From an uncultured Clostridium sp. (GTDB lineage: Bacteria > Bacillota > Clostridia > Lachnospirales > Lachnospiraceae), in the NCBI GenBank assembly GCA_945915475.1, contig CAMEFI010000007.1, positions 34,559 through 98,558 on the forward strand: DNA of 64,000 nt. The letters are read 5' to 3'. The notes beneath the pieces were generated by a model, which saw nothing but the letters and a program-made list of their open reading frames with translations, had not been told where the DNA came from and did not search any database. This document shows, in pieces, positions 26,700 through 35,575 of the stretch (the stretch's first letter is position 1; each line of letters starts with the position of its first letter). Position numbers and translations under genes: made by a program.

Positions 26700-28058
26700 T
26701 TACTTCACAATCTCCCTCGCCATAGAAAGAAGCGTATCCCGTTCATTCAGATCAGGATTCTCTAAAACGCGTTCCAGCAGAGTCTGAAGGATGGTGCCAA
26801 GTTCTTTGCCCGGCTGCATATTCAGTTCCGTAATCAGGTCTTTCCCGGTAATGGCAAGCTCCTTTAAGGAAAGACACTGTTCTTCCTCCCGGATTGTCTG
26901 ATAATACCCTTGCAAAACCTCTAAGGTGTGTAATTTCTCTTCCCGCATATACAAACTCTGCCCAAGAATATCTGCCCGTTTGATGCAGACGTAATCCTCA
27001 AACAGATCTGCCCCCATCCTGCTAAGGCCCCGTCGGAATGTGCGCAGACTCATAGGCTCCCCCATTCCATAATCATGCCAGTACACCAGACGTTTCACAC
27101 GGTCGATGGTGGCATTATCGAACTTCAACCGTCGCAATATTTCCCTTGCCATATCTACCCCTTTTTCGTTATGACCATAAAAATGGTCTCCCTTTTCGTC
27201 CGTTGTCTTTGTAACCGGCTTGGCCACATCATGTAAAAGTGCCGCCCAGCGAAGTGCTTTCGTAGCAGGAACATTTTCTACAACATGCAATGAATGTTCT
27301 CCCACAGAATACATATGGTGCTTATTGTTCTGTTCCGTCTGCATCATAACATCTAGTTCCGGCAATACAACAGCCGTCACTCCTAACTCATATGCTTTGC
27401 GAAGACGTTCCGGATGCTTCGAAAGCAACAGTTTGGTCAACTCTACCTGAATCCTCTCTGCACTGATATCCCGAAGGAGCTCCGTCTGGTTGCGAATGGC
27501 CTCCCGGGTCTGTTCCTCAATGGAAAAATCAAGCTGTGCCGAAAACCGCAGGGCACGAAGAATCCGAAGTGCATCCTCATCAAACCGTTCCTGTGGCTTG
27601 CCAACGCAACGGATCACATGCCGTTGCAGATCCCCCATGCCGTCAAAATGATCCACAATGCCGTCCTTCTCATTATATGCCATGGCATTTATGGTAAAAT
27701 CCCGACGTTTCATATCCTCGAGAAGGCTCGCCGTAAAGGTTACAGAGGTGGGGCGTCTGTGATCTTCGTACTTACCATCCACCCGGTATGTGGTAACCTC
27801 ATACCCCTCTAACTTCCCTGTCTGTACATCCGGCATGAGAACCGTCACCGTTCCATGTTGAATTCCGGTATCAATGGTTCTGCGAAACAATGCCTTCACC
27901 TGCTCCGGTCTTGCAGATGTGGTGATATCCCAGTCATCCGGCGTCTTATTCAGAATGGCATCTCTGACACAGCCTCCTACAATGTAAGCCTCGTATCCCG
28001 CATCCTGCAATATATGAATAATCCGGCTTGCATTTGCCGGCATGGTAATCTCTGTCAT
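26700..28058 (-). CDS. cca: CCA-adding tRNA nucleotidyltransferase
   Basis: About 452 residues of the class II family: head motif YIVGGCVRDAILNKTPDDWDITTSA with the DxD of the catalytic centre, RRDFTINAMAY, a nucleotide-selecting DALRILRALRFSAQL helix, and an HD domain with LLHDVAKP (about 265) and WHDYG, found in many Firmicute and proteobacterial members. It adds or repairs the tRNA 3'-CCA. ATG at 28058 has AAGGAG nine bases ahead; the frame is open 45 bp more. No tRNA gene is in view. Confidence 0.94.
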   Translation of the reverse strand: MTEITMPANASRIIHILQDAGYEAYIVGGCVRDAILNKTPDDWDITTSARPEQVKALFRRTIDTGIQHGTVTVLMPDVQTGKLEGYEVTTYRVDGKYEDHRRPTSVTFTASLLEDMKRRDFTINAMAYNEKDGIVDHFDGMGDLQRHVIRCVGKPQERFDEDALRILRALRFSAQLDFSIEEQTREAIRNQTELLRDISAERIQVELTKLLLSKHPERLRKAYELGVTAVVLPELDVMMQTEQNNKHHMYSVGEHSLHVVENVPATKALRWAALLHDVAKPVTKTTDEKGDHFYGHNEKGVDMAREILRRLKFDNATIDRVKRLVYWHDYGMGEPMSLRTFRRGLSRMGADLFEDYVCIKRADILGQSLYMREEKLHTLEVLQGYYQTIREEEQCLSLKELAITGKDLITELNMQPGKELGTILQTLLERVLENPDLNERDTLLSMAREIVK

Positions 28059-28151
28059 TTTCGTTCTCTCCTTCTCATAATTCTCGTCCATAAGCACAAC
28101 CAATGAAGTATGCTTATTGTTCTATTTTCTCCCTTTTTCCTTCATGATACA

Positions 28152-28209
28152 TAGGCAATTGCGAAACTCTTTATCGTGGAATGTATACTAGATGTTTCGT
28201 AATTACCTA
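28152..28209. repeat. Family-A derivative, 58 bp, with 11-bp target duplication
   Basis: TAGGCAATTGCGAAAC at the left and GTTTCGTAATTACCTA at the right reproduce the ends of the 210-bp elements at 8064 and 39798, with only a short core. TTCATGATACA (28141-28151) and TTCATAATACA (28210-28220) flank it, differing at one base. It is best read as an internally deleted copy. Confidence 0.8.
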
Positions 28210-28270
28210 TTCATAATACACGAAATCGCGCCATGAGACAATCCGGTAATTTCATTGTAGTTGTTGAAAT

Positions 28271-28395
28271 TCTGAACATAACAAAGAGTCGCTTGCGGCT
28301 CTTTTGCGCCCGAGCGGAATGTGCAACATTAACTTCCTAACCGCGAGGTGCGCATCCATAGCGGAGCGCTTTTTGACACCCTAATCCTATAAATC
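28271..28395. repeat. Degenerate family-B remnant in a 400-bp gene-free stretch
   Basis: The stretch 28059-28467 has no gene. Besides the family-A derivative it holds GAGTCGCTTGCGGCTC (a small hairpin, near 28286), a GC-richer tract and TTGACACCCTAATCC ending near 28386, the right end of family B followed by the same TCCTATAAA as at 9238. No matching left end was found. Confidence 0.45.
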
Positions 28396-28400
28396 AAAAA

Positions 28401-28446
28401 AGAAATAGCCGTCCCGTGCTCTGCTAAAGTTAGGACAGCTATTTCT
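28401..28446 (-). terminator. Terminator of the zinc-ribbon DUF5067 gene
   Basis: AGAAATAGCCGTCC (28401-28414) pairs with GGACAGCTATTTCT (28433-28446) with one mismatch; minus-strand TTTTTT follows. It lies 22 bp after the stop codon of the upstream minus-strand gene. Confidence 0.8.
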
Positions 28447-28467
28447 TAAATAGTTATAATCAATCTC

Positions 28468-29148
28468 TTATTTCACAACAAATACAATCTTATCCTGGGA
28501 CCAGAAGTTCGTCTCAAACTCCAACGTGATTTCCTTGGCATCTGCCGGAACTTCATAATACACTGCGCCTGCTGCTTTCTTCCCTGGAGAAATGGTTGCA
28601 TCAATCTGGTCATCTCCCACATATGCACTATCCGCAACATATCCATCTGCATAGCAGTTCCAGGATGCTAAGCTGGATATGGTCTGGTCTGTATCGCCAG
28701 TATTTTCAAATTCAAACTCCATACGATAGTAGGCATTTCCATCCTTCGGCTGCATAAACTGATTGTCTGATGTATACTCCTGTGCCGATATATAACTGAT
28801 CTTCAGATCCGGAGTCTCCACGATATCTCCTACAACAAATGTATTGTCCACCTCTTCACCGGCTGCTTCCGATGTTGCTTCACCAGCTTCTTTTGTCCCT
28901 TCATCCTTATCGGCATCCACACTCTGCGTTGTCACTTCCCCTGTTTTCGCAGGCTCTTGTGTATCATTCCCTCCAAGGGCAGAACCGATTACCGCAAGCA
29001 CCAACACCCCGATGACAATCCATTTCACCTTGCCACCCTGCTTCTTCCTGCAGTTTGGACATACCTTGGCTTTTTTCGGAATCTCCGACTGACAATGCTT
29101 GCAAATCTTGGTATCTTCCTGTCTCTTCTCTTGTACTTCCTGTTCCAT
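28468..29148 (-). CDS. Zinc-ribbon membrane protein with DUF5067-like domain
   Basis: About 226 residues. A zinc ribbon opens the protein (CKHCQSEIPKKAKVCPNC), then one membrane helix (WIVIGVLVLAVIGSAL), an acidic Thr/Glu linker and a beta-sandwich resembling DUF5067/DUF4352 (YYRMEFEFENTGDTDQTISS, then AGAVYYEVPADAKEITLEFE). The ribbon should be cytoplasmic and the sandwich extracellular. Function unknown. ATG at 29148 has GGAGGTG ahead. It follows a Ser/Thr kinase gene by 73 bp, and could be its substrate or output. Confidence 0.78.
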   Translation of the reverse strand: MEQEVQEKRQEDTKICKHCQSEIPKKAKVCPNCRKKQGGKVKWIVIGVLVLAVIGSALGGNDTQEPAKTGEVTTQSVDADKDEGTKEAGEATSEAAGEEVDNTFVVGDIVETPDLKISYISAQEYTSDNQFMQPKDGNAYYRMEFEFENTGDTDQTISSLASWNCYADGYVADSAYVGDDQIDATISPGKKAAGAVYYEVPADAKEITLEFETNFWSQDKIVFVVK

Positions 29149-29221
29149 TTTCTCACACCTCCACATTTTCTTGTCATTCTATTTGAAAATGCAAAGGATT
29201 TCGTCCGCTTGCCAGCGGAAA

Positions 29222-30361
29222 TTATCCATCTCCCCCGGCGAGAACCACCAATAATACTACTAAAAACCAAAAAAGTAGCACATACACACAAGTCATGAAC
29301 CAATTCCATTTCTTTCCATGGTTCATAAAGGGCAACTGATAGCGGATATTTCTATAATTTCCAAGAAAAAATATACTTCCCAGTATAGCAATGAGCATTC
29401 CAACCCGGTTTATCCACAACGGATATCCTCTCATATCCGTCCCGTCTGCATTGGTAACTGTCATCGTAAGAGCGACCCAGAAGGTGCACAGATATCCATA
29501 TACTGCTGCGATCATCTTCCATAACACCCCCGAACGAAATCCAACTGGGAATCGTTCCTTGTATGGATATAAATGCTTTGTAAACAACTTATCCTCTGAT
29601 GGAATTCCTGTTACATCATTCCTTGCTGTCTCCGGCTTATCCGTAGCTTTGAATCCTGCCAGATCTTTCACAAGTTCCGCAACCATCTGATATCTTCCGT
29701 CCTTATTCATATCCGTACATTTATCTATCACCGGTTTTAATCTGCCGTGATATAGATTACTTTCCAAAAAATGCTTCGTCAGCAGATAATACATGGTAAC
29801 ACCCATTGCATAAATATCCGTCCTCTGATCCGACTGTCCGAATCCATATTGTTCCGGTGCAGCAAACTTTCTTGTTCCCATCAGCCTTGTATCCTCATTT
29901 TGACCGTAGTTAAATTCTTTTGCCGCATTGAAATCGATGAGTTTTACAACACCATCATTACTCACCATAATATTGGATGGTTTGATATCCCGATGAATAA
30001 TGGGCGGCTCACACTCATGCAATCTCTTTACAATCTTACATATCTCCAACATAATCTCTGCAACCCTGTTCTCTGAAAAGGTTCCATCCCGTTCCATCAT
30101 TTTCTCTAAAGACATTCCATGAATATACTCCTCAATCACAACCAGCTCTGTATCGTCCTCCACACATAATATTACCTTCGGAACATTGGCAATATTCTCT
30201 CTTTGAAGCCGTAAATACACATCCCGATTATAAAGCTGCATCATCTTCTTTACATATAGAATCCCCGTCTCATTATGCCGGACAAGCCACACCGCCTTTT
30301 CATCATCTAATTTTGTAAGTTCCTCGTAGCAGGATAATTCATATCTCTCTTCTATCGTCAT
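29222..30361 (-). CDS. Membrane-anchored Ser/Thr protein kinase
   Basis: A 379-residue protein: Hanks-type kinase domain about 10-255 with ATP lysine K38 (YVKKM), HRDIKPSN at 123-130, and APEQYGFGQSDQRTDIYAMG. The DFG motif reads DFN (143-145), though the Asp is kept. Three hydrophobic segments follow (about 285-375), without the PASTA repeats of peptidoglycan-sensing kinases. Its substrate is unknown; the zinc-ribbon protein downstream is a candidate. A divergent HTH gene and a shared operator-like inverted repeat lie upstream, one arm close to the start codon. Confidence 0.9.
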   Translation of the reverse strand: MTIEERYELSCYEELTKLDDEKAVWLVRHNETGILYVKKMMQLYNRDVYLRLQRENIANVPKVILCVEDDTELVVIEEYIHGMSLEKMMERDGTFSENRVAEIMLEICKIVKRLHECEPPIIHRDIKPSNIMVSNDGVVKLIDFNAAKEFNYGQNEDTRLMGTRKFAAPEQYGFGQSDQRTDIYAMGVTMYYLLTKHFLESNLYHGRLKPVIDKCTDMNKDGRYQMVAELVKDLAGFKATDKPETARNDVTGIPSEDKLFTKHLYPYKERFPVGFRSGVLWKMIAAVYGYLCTFWVALTMTVTNADGTDMRGYPLWINRVGMLIAILGSIFFLGNYRNIRYQLPFMNHGKKWNWFMTCVYVLLFWFLVVLLVVLAGGDG

Positions 30362-30363
30362 CG

Positions 30364-30416
30364 TAATGTACCTTGTATGTCCTCCCCAAATAGACTATAA
30401 TCAGATAGGTACATTA
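30364..30416. promoter_or_regulatory. Divergent promoter region with 10-bp inverted repeat
   Basis: TAATGTACCT (30364-30373) and AGGTACATTA (30407-30416) are perfect inverse copies in the 108-bp gap between kinase and HTH genes. The plus promoter TTGTAT (30373-30378), 17 bp, TATAAT (30396-30401) sits between the arms, so a bound regulator could control both genes. Confidence 0.6.
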
Positions 30417-30469
30417 TAACAGATGCAACATCAATTTAAAAGAACCGTAACATCAGGAGACAACGTATT

Positions 30470-30913
30470 ATGAAAGAAAGACCAACCACAGAACTTCTCA
30501 ATATACTGAATCAATTAGAACCATCCGAAATGGACGCATACATCAAAGAATATGGCACAGACAACATGAATACCACCATTTTTTCCGAATATATCGCAGA
30601 GCATAAGCTTTCCGTATCCACCATTGTACACAACTGCAAGGGTCTCATTTCCAAATCCTACATCTATGACATTCTAAGTGGCATCAAAAAAAATCCGTCC
30701 AGAGATATTCTCCTCATCCTCTGCATCGCTGCAAATATGAATCGAAAATCTACCAGACGGATTCTGGAAGTCTATGGTCATCGTGACCTATACGCCAAAG
30801 ACACCCGAGATATCATCATTGCCACCTATATCAATAACAAAAACTTTGATCTGGATCAAATCAACGATGAACTCTACCGCTACAACCTTCCAACACTTAA
30901 TTCGTCACTTTAA
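30470..30913 (+). CDS. XRE-like helix-turn-helix protein divergent from the kinase
   Basis: A 147-residue protein. The central part (LISKSYIYDILSGIKKNPSR, then DILLILCIAANM, about 62-95) fits an XRE-type HTH, flanked by helical regions with no other domain seen. AGGAGA precedes the ATG. It converges with the large surface-protein gene and overlaps its end by 17 bp. A role in regulating the divergent kinase operon through the inverted repeat at 30364-30416 is an inference. Confidence 0.7.
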   Translation: MKERPTTELLNILNQLEPSEMDAYIKEYGTDNMNTTIFSEYIAEHKLSVSTIVHNCKGLISKSYIYDILSGIKKNPSRDILLILCIAANMNRKSTRRILEVYGHRDLYAKDTRDIIIATYINNKNFDLDQINDELYRYNLPTLNSSL

Positions 30914-33900
30914 CTTTTTTGCTGAGTCCCTTTTTCTGCAATAGAGCTTTATAAGCCTTGTTTTTCCCTTTTGGAACCTTGATGATGGTCGTAGCAGAAA
31001 TACCCTTAAAAGCATTTTTGCTAATGGATTTACTTGTTAATTTCTTACTCTTAATGACAATGGTCTTTAATTTCTTACAACCACTGAATGCATTTGCTTC
31101 AATCTTAACCGTCTTTCCCGGAAGTGTAATCTTGGTAAGTGCTTTACATCCCTTGAACGCATTGGTTCCAATCGTTGTTACATCACTTCCAACCGTGACT
31201 GCCTTTAACTTTGTGCAACCGCTAAATGCATTCTTTCCGATCGTCGTTACATTCTTAGGAATCGTCACCTTAGTGATTTTCTTATTCCCTTTAAATGCGT
31301 TATCCGCAACCGCTGTTACCTTATAGGTAACGCCTTCCACCGTAACAGTTGCAGGAACCGTAACTGTCGTTGCCTTACTGTCTGTTGTTCCGGTATAGGT
31401 AACCGTCGGATTCTTTACATCCGTACCAGTTACTTTATAGGAAGCGGTTCCCTTTTCATCCTTTATCTCTGTTCCGGTTGTCGGAACTCCGGTTGCCGGA
31501 ATTGCTTCTGTCTTTGTCTCGGTACATCCGGTATTGGTACAGTGATAGGTCTTTACACCATCCTGTGTTGCAGTTGCTTCTTGCGTCACTGTACCATTAT
31601 CCCAACTGTGACCGGTTGCTGTGATGGTCATTGCTGCCACCGTCGTCTCTGTCTTTCCTTCTGCATCACTGTATACCTTGCCACATTCCGAGCAGGTCCA
31701 GTATGCTTTATTGCCTGCTGCCACACAGGTTGCAGCCTTTTCCTCTGTCTTCACTAACGTATGCTTATGTACCTGTGGGGCTGTTGGCGTCTGTTTCTCT
31801 ACCTTCTTCACAATTGTATAAGTAGAGAACTGGTTCGTTTGGAAGGATAACATTTTTGTGGTTGCTTCATATTCTACTTTTAATTCCGTCAGTGTTCCTT
31901 CATGATCACGTACTACAGAAAGGGATTCTCCTTCTGCAAGAGCTAAATCATCCAGCGTTAATCCAACTGTAATATCCTTTTCAAAGGATGTTACATTACT
32001 GGTCCAATACCCATTCTCCTCACCTTTGCTCACAATGTTATCAAGTGTAAGATCAAGGGACGCAACCTTTTCCACGCTTTTATTCATACCAGCCTTAACC
32101 GATGCTGTAACATCTTTTGTATAAGAAGTATTATCTGCTACCGTTAAACTCAGATTACCGCTATCTGCAGCATTTTCACCATTAGCAATGGTCGCTGCTG
32201 AAACCTCTGTAGCTTTTGTCACATCTGTTTTATCTTGAGCCTCCTCAAACACTCCACCAAAATGAAGATTTCCATTCAGTGTTATCTTAAATGTACTTAC
32301 TTCCTCCTGTGGCTGTCCTTCCTGGCCATTAATGGTGGCAGACTTCAACTGGTATCCATAGGTTGGAACCAATAACAAGGTAACTTCATCCCCGTTTTCT
32401 GTCCAGATTGTGCCACCGGTTCCGGATAATCCTGACAAACCATATTGCAGTTTATCTTCCATTAATGTGTCATAAATCGGCAATCCGTTCCCATCCAGAA
32501 TAACCTTGCCGTCGGCATCAAGGTGCATGTCTCCCAGAAGCACCTCGTCACCCCGTTTTATCTCTTTTACATATACTTTACCATGCTCTACGTAATCATC
32601 CTGCTCCGGATTATTGTTATCCTTTATATAATTCCATGACAGAGTTGCAACATTCGAGCGATGTTTCCGGATAAAAATATTGTACTTAGACGCAGCCGTC
32701 AGAGAAAGCATATAGCATCCATCCTCATCCGGGCTCTTCCGTTCATCCTCCGAAAATATGCCGTCATTATTTGCGTCCACATAAATCTCATCAATCAGAT
32801 CATCCTGAATAACAAACTCATTTGCGGTATCTCCACCCGTATATCCTCCAACGGAGAAATCCAGATAGCTGTTCGGAGTCACCTCTACTAACTTTCCTTC
32901 GTTATCACCCGGGAGAGTGGATATATACTGAATCGACAATGCATTCTCTCCATTATTTTCTTTTTCTTCCGGAAGCACTCCCTGTCCACCATACGGGTTA
33001 TCATTAAACCGGAATGCAATCTCTGGATTCGGCTGGGTTCCTTCTTTGTAATTCCCCTCTTCGTCGGTCTCTCCGTAAATAATGGTTCCTTCTTCCGTCT
33101 TCCCGGCCTCACTCTGTACAAAGATACGAAGATTACATGCAGCATCAAAAGCTCTTATCACATTAAACTGCAGACGGAGTGCCGCATCTTCTGCCTGTAT
33201 CGTAGAATTCCCATCGGCATCCTTTGAAGATTCCTCCGGTGTAAAGGTAAATGTATAACCATCTTCTCCAATTAATGCCTGAATCATCTGCTCTATCGTC
33301 TCTTCTGAATCCACTGGTTTATAATCCGCATGAGCACCCTGATCTGTCTGGTATTCCGCACCAAAACCTGTATCGGATATGGTATATCCCTCATTCATTG
33401 CAAACTTAACAGTAATGGTATCACCCTCATCTACAGCCTTTGCAAAATTCAGATTATCACCATTTTCCTTTGAAAGAGTCGTCCATTCCTCATTATTTAC
33501 CTTATAGGAAACCCCGGCAATTCCTTTCTCTGCAAGGGTCTCTGTTTCCGGAAATACATTCCAGCTAAATCCCTGGGATAGCCCGCCTTCATGTTGTTCA
33601 CGGTAATTAGCATCGATATAAACACTGGCATATCTCGGATTTCCATTTTCATCTGTATCAAAAACTTTAGTATCACCTTCCCAATGATAAGCCTTTAATC
33701 CCGTTTCCGAAAAAGTATATGTGTAGGAACCATCTTCTGCCGGTGTAAAGGACGGTCTGCTATCACCCTCTGACTTCAATGCAGCGTTCACATACCGGAC
33801 ATCTCCAATCTGAACTTCCTCCAGAACTGCACCATCATTCGGCGTAAAGGTTGCCGAGAGCTTACCAATCTCTGTCGTAGCAAAATTATACTTCTCGCCA

Positions 33901-35462
33901 TACTTATCGTCCTGAAATATATCACCCTCTGCCGGTGTCTGGGAAAGTCTGATCAGACCACCATTCTCTTCACGCTGAACACCCATCTCTATCTGGAACT
34001 GTTCTGTATCATTATATAAGAACGCATCATAGTCGCTCCAGAAAATATCCAGACCATCCTCCACACGGTACGGATAGGTAAAATGCCATGTGGCATCATC
34101 CTGATCGCCGCAATCATCAATCTGTAATGCAGCCACTGTTGCATCTACACGGTATTCCTCTGCGGAGCCATTGCCGTGCATCACGTTTACAACCGGTGCA
34201 GCCCCTTCCCGGTAACCATACTGATTCCTCTGCTCCTGTGTTGCCTGCTCCCAGTTAAAATCATCCGGGTAATTCGGTTTCTCCGTGAGATACACATCAT
34301 AGACACCATTCACAATTCCTTTTACATTACCATATGGTTCCAGAACTTCTTTCTCTGTCTCCTGCACACCCTGCAGCTTCCATTCCACCGTTCCATTGAA
34401 CGTATCATAACCAAGCCAGATGGTATCTCGATTATCTACTCCATGATGAATCTGCACTTCCGTCCGTTCCTGCCAGTATTCTGTTACCGGATTCCCATTT
34501 TCATCCTCATATTTATTTGTTATGTAATAATACACACGCAGGATATAATCTGTTCTGCCGTCTTCCGGATCTTTTATTATGCTGATCTTTCCTGTTGTGT
34601 CATTATAAGAGATACAATCCGTGTATTTTGCATCAACAGTCTCTTTCTGTGTATCATCATCCCAGAGATAAGTAGCTGCCATCAACGGATTATCCTCCGC
34701 CAGAACCGGAGTTCCATCTTCCCCTACTATCACTTTGTTATTCTCATCATATTGAAGTACGCCAAGGGATACATCCGGATCAGCCTGCTTCAAATAGAAA
34801 CCGGTATCTTCTGTAATATTCTGGTAATAATAATCCCGGAGCGGATTCGACGAAAATTCATCTGTCTCATAAAAATCCCATGCCCGGTTTGTCACAAAAA
34901 GATAGCAGGAATATTCTTCTGAAGTCGTATCATCCTGATAGGTAATCTTGTAAGTACCGGTCCGGTCAAAATGATAATAGGAGACCGGAATCGTCTGATC
35001 CGGAAGAAAAGAACCTCCACTAATCTCATTCGTTGCCCAGTTGTTATAATCCTCCTGCGAAGGTGTCACCTGCTCCATCTGTCCTTCAGCCAATGGCTGA
35101 AAATCCGCCGTAGCTGTTCCTTGCATCAGTTCATTCTCATCAATGATCTCCTCACAATACGTCACTGTAAGTTCAGAGGGCTTCACATACTGATACTGCA
35201 TATTCGAACCATCCTGCTTTGCATAGATCCATGCCGCACCAACATCATCCGGCACGTCCACATTCCAATAATCACTCACGCCTGTCATTTCTTTCGCATC
35301 ATCCCATTGGACAAAATACAAATCAGTATCATGAAGAATCGTCTCTGCTTCTTCTGCCTTTGCCACCGTTGCCGGCATCAATCCTGCCACCATCACGAAT
35401 GTCAGCACATAGGCCAACATCTGCCTGAACAGCTTACCATGTTCCCTTTTTCTTTTTACCAT
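30897..35462 (-). CDS. Large secreted leucine-rich (BspA-type LRR_5) surface protein
   Basis: A 1521-residue exported protein. A signal peptide (about 1-38, ending AEEAE) precedes many beta-rich domains of about 100 residues. A segment near 1270-1340 carries CSECGKVYSD-type repeats that are common in Lachnospiraceae surface proteins, with a GHSWDNGTVT motif. The C-terminal 150 residues are LRR_5 repeats (NAFKGNKKITKVTIPKNVTTI, repeated with NAFSGC). No LPXTG or transmembrane anchor was seen, so attachment is unclear. It may bind host or food glycans. ATG at 35462 has AGGAGGG ahead; the frame is open 18 bp further. A possible regulator (35576) lies upstream. Confidence 0.85.
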   Translation of the reverse strand: MVKRKREHGKLFRQMLAYVLTFVMVAGLMPATVAKAEEAETILHDTDLYFVQWDDAKEMTGVSDYWNVDVPDDVGAAWIYAKQDGSNMQYQYVKPSELTVTYCEEIIDENELMQGTATADFQPLAEGQMEQVTPSQEDYNNWATNEISGGSFLPDQTIPVSYYHFDRTGTYKITYQDDTTSEEYSCYLFVTNRAWDFYETDEFSSNPLRDYYYQNITEDTGFYLKQADPDVSLGVLQYDENNKVIVGEDGTPVLAEDNPLMAATYLWDDDTQKETVDAKYTDCISYNDTTGKISIIKDPEDGRTDYILRVYYYITNKYEDENGNPVTEYWQERTEVQIHHGVDNRDTIWLGYDTFNGTVEWKLQGVQETEKEVLEPYGNVKGIVNGVYDVYLTEKPNYPDDFNWEQATQEQRNQYGYREGAAPVVNVMHGNGSAEEYRVDATVAALQIDDCGDQDDATWHFTYPYRVEDGLDIFWSDYDAFLYNDTEQFQIEMGVQREENGGLIRLSQTPAEGDIFQDDKYGEKYNFATTEIGKLSATFTPNDGAVLEEVQIGDVRYVNAALKSEGDSRPSFTPAEDGSYTYTFSETGLKAYHWEGDTKVFDTDENGNPRYASVYIDANYREQHEGGLSQGFSWNVFPETETLAEKGIAGVSYKVNNEEWTTLSKENGDNLNFAKAVDEGDTITVKFAMNEGYTISDTGFGAEYQTDQGAHADYKPVDSEETIEQMIQALIGEDGYTFTFTPEESSKDADGNSTIQAEDAALRLQFNVIRAFDAACNLRIFVQSEAGKTEEGTIIYGETDEEGNYKEGTQPNPEIAFRFNDNPYGGQGVLPEEKENNGENALSIQYISTLPGDNEGKLVEVTPNSYLDFSVGGYTGGDTANEFVIQDDLIDEIYVDANNDGIFSEDERKSPDEDGCYMLSLTAASKYNIFIRKHRSNVATLSWNYIKDNNNPEQDDYVEHGKVYVKEIKRGDEVLLGDMHLDADGKVILDGNGLPIYDTLMEDKLQYGLSGLSGTGGTIWTENGDEVTLLLVPTYGYQLKSATINGQEGQPQEEVSTFKITLNGNLHFGGVFEEAQDKTDVTKATEVSAATIANGENAADSGNLSLTVADNTSYTKDVTASVKAGMNKSVEKVASLDLTLDNIVSKGEENGYWTSNVTSFEKDITVGLTLDDLALAEGESLSVVRDHEGTLTELKVEYEATTKMLSFQTNQFSTYTIVKKVEKQTPTAPQVHKHTLVKTEEKAATCVAAGNKAYWTCSECGKVYSDAEGKTETTVAAMTITATGHSWDNGTVTQEATATQDGVKTYHCTNTGCTETKTEAIPATGVPTTGTEIKDEKGTASYKVTGTDVKNPTVTYTGTTDSKATTVTVPATVTVEGVTYKVTAVADNAFKGNKKITKVTIPKNVTTIGKNAFSGCTKLKAVTVGSDVTTIGTNAFKGCKALTKITLPGKTVKIEANAFSGCKKLKTIVIKSKKLTSKSISKNAFKGISATTIIKVPKGKNKAYKALLQKKGLSKKVKVTN

Positions 35463-35575
35463 ACAATACCCTCCTAACATTCATATTTTGTTTCAACCTT
35501 TAGATTTACGAACCAATAAAATCAACTTCATAATAATCTATTATCACCCTGTTATGAGGTTGACATTTATCTCTT

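Noticed and set aside
34176..34922. 248-codon plus-strand frame
   Set aside because: Opposite the large surface-protein gene, with Ile/Cys/His-rich composition typical of antisense frames.
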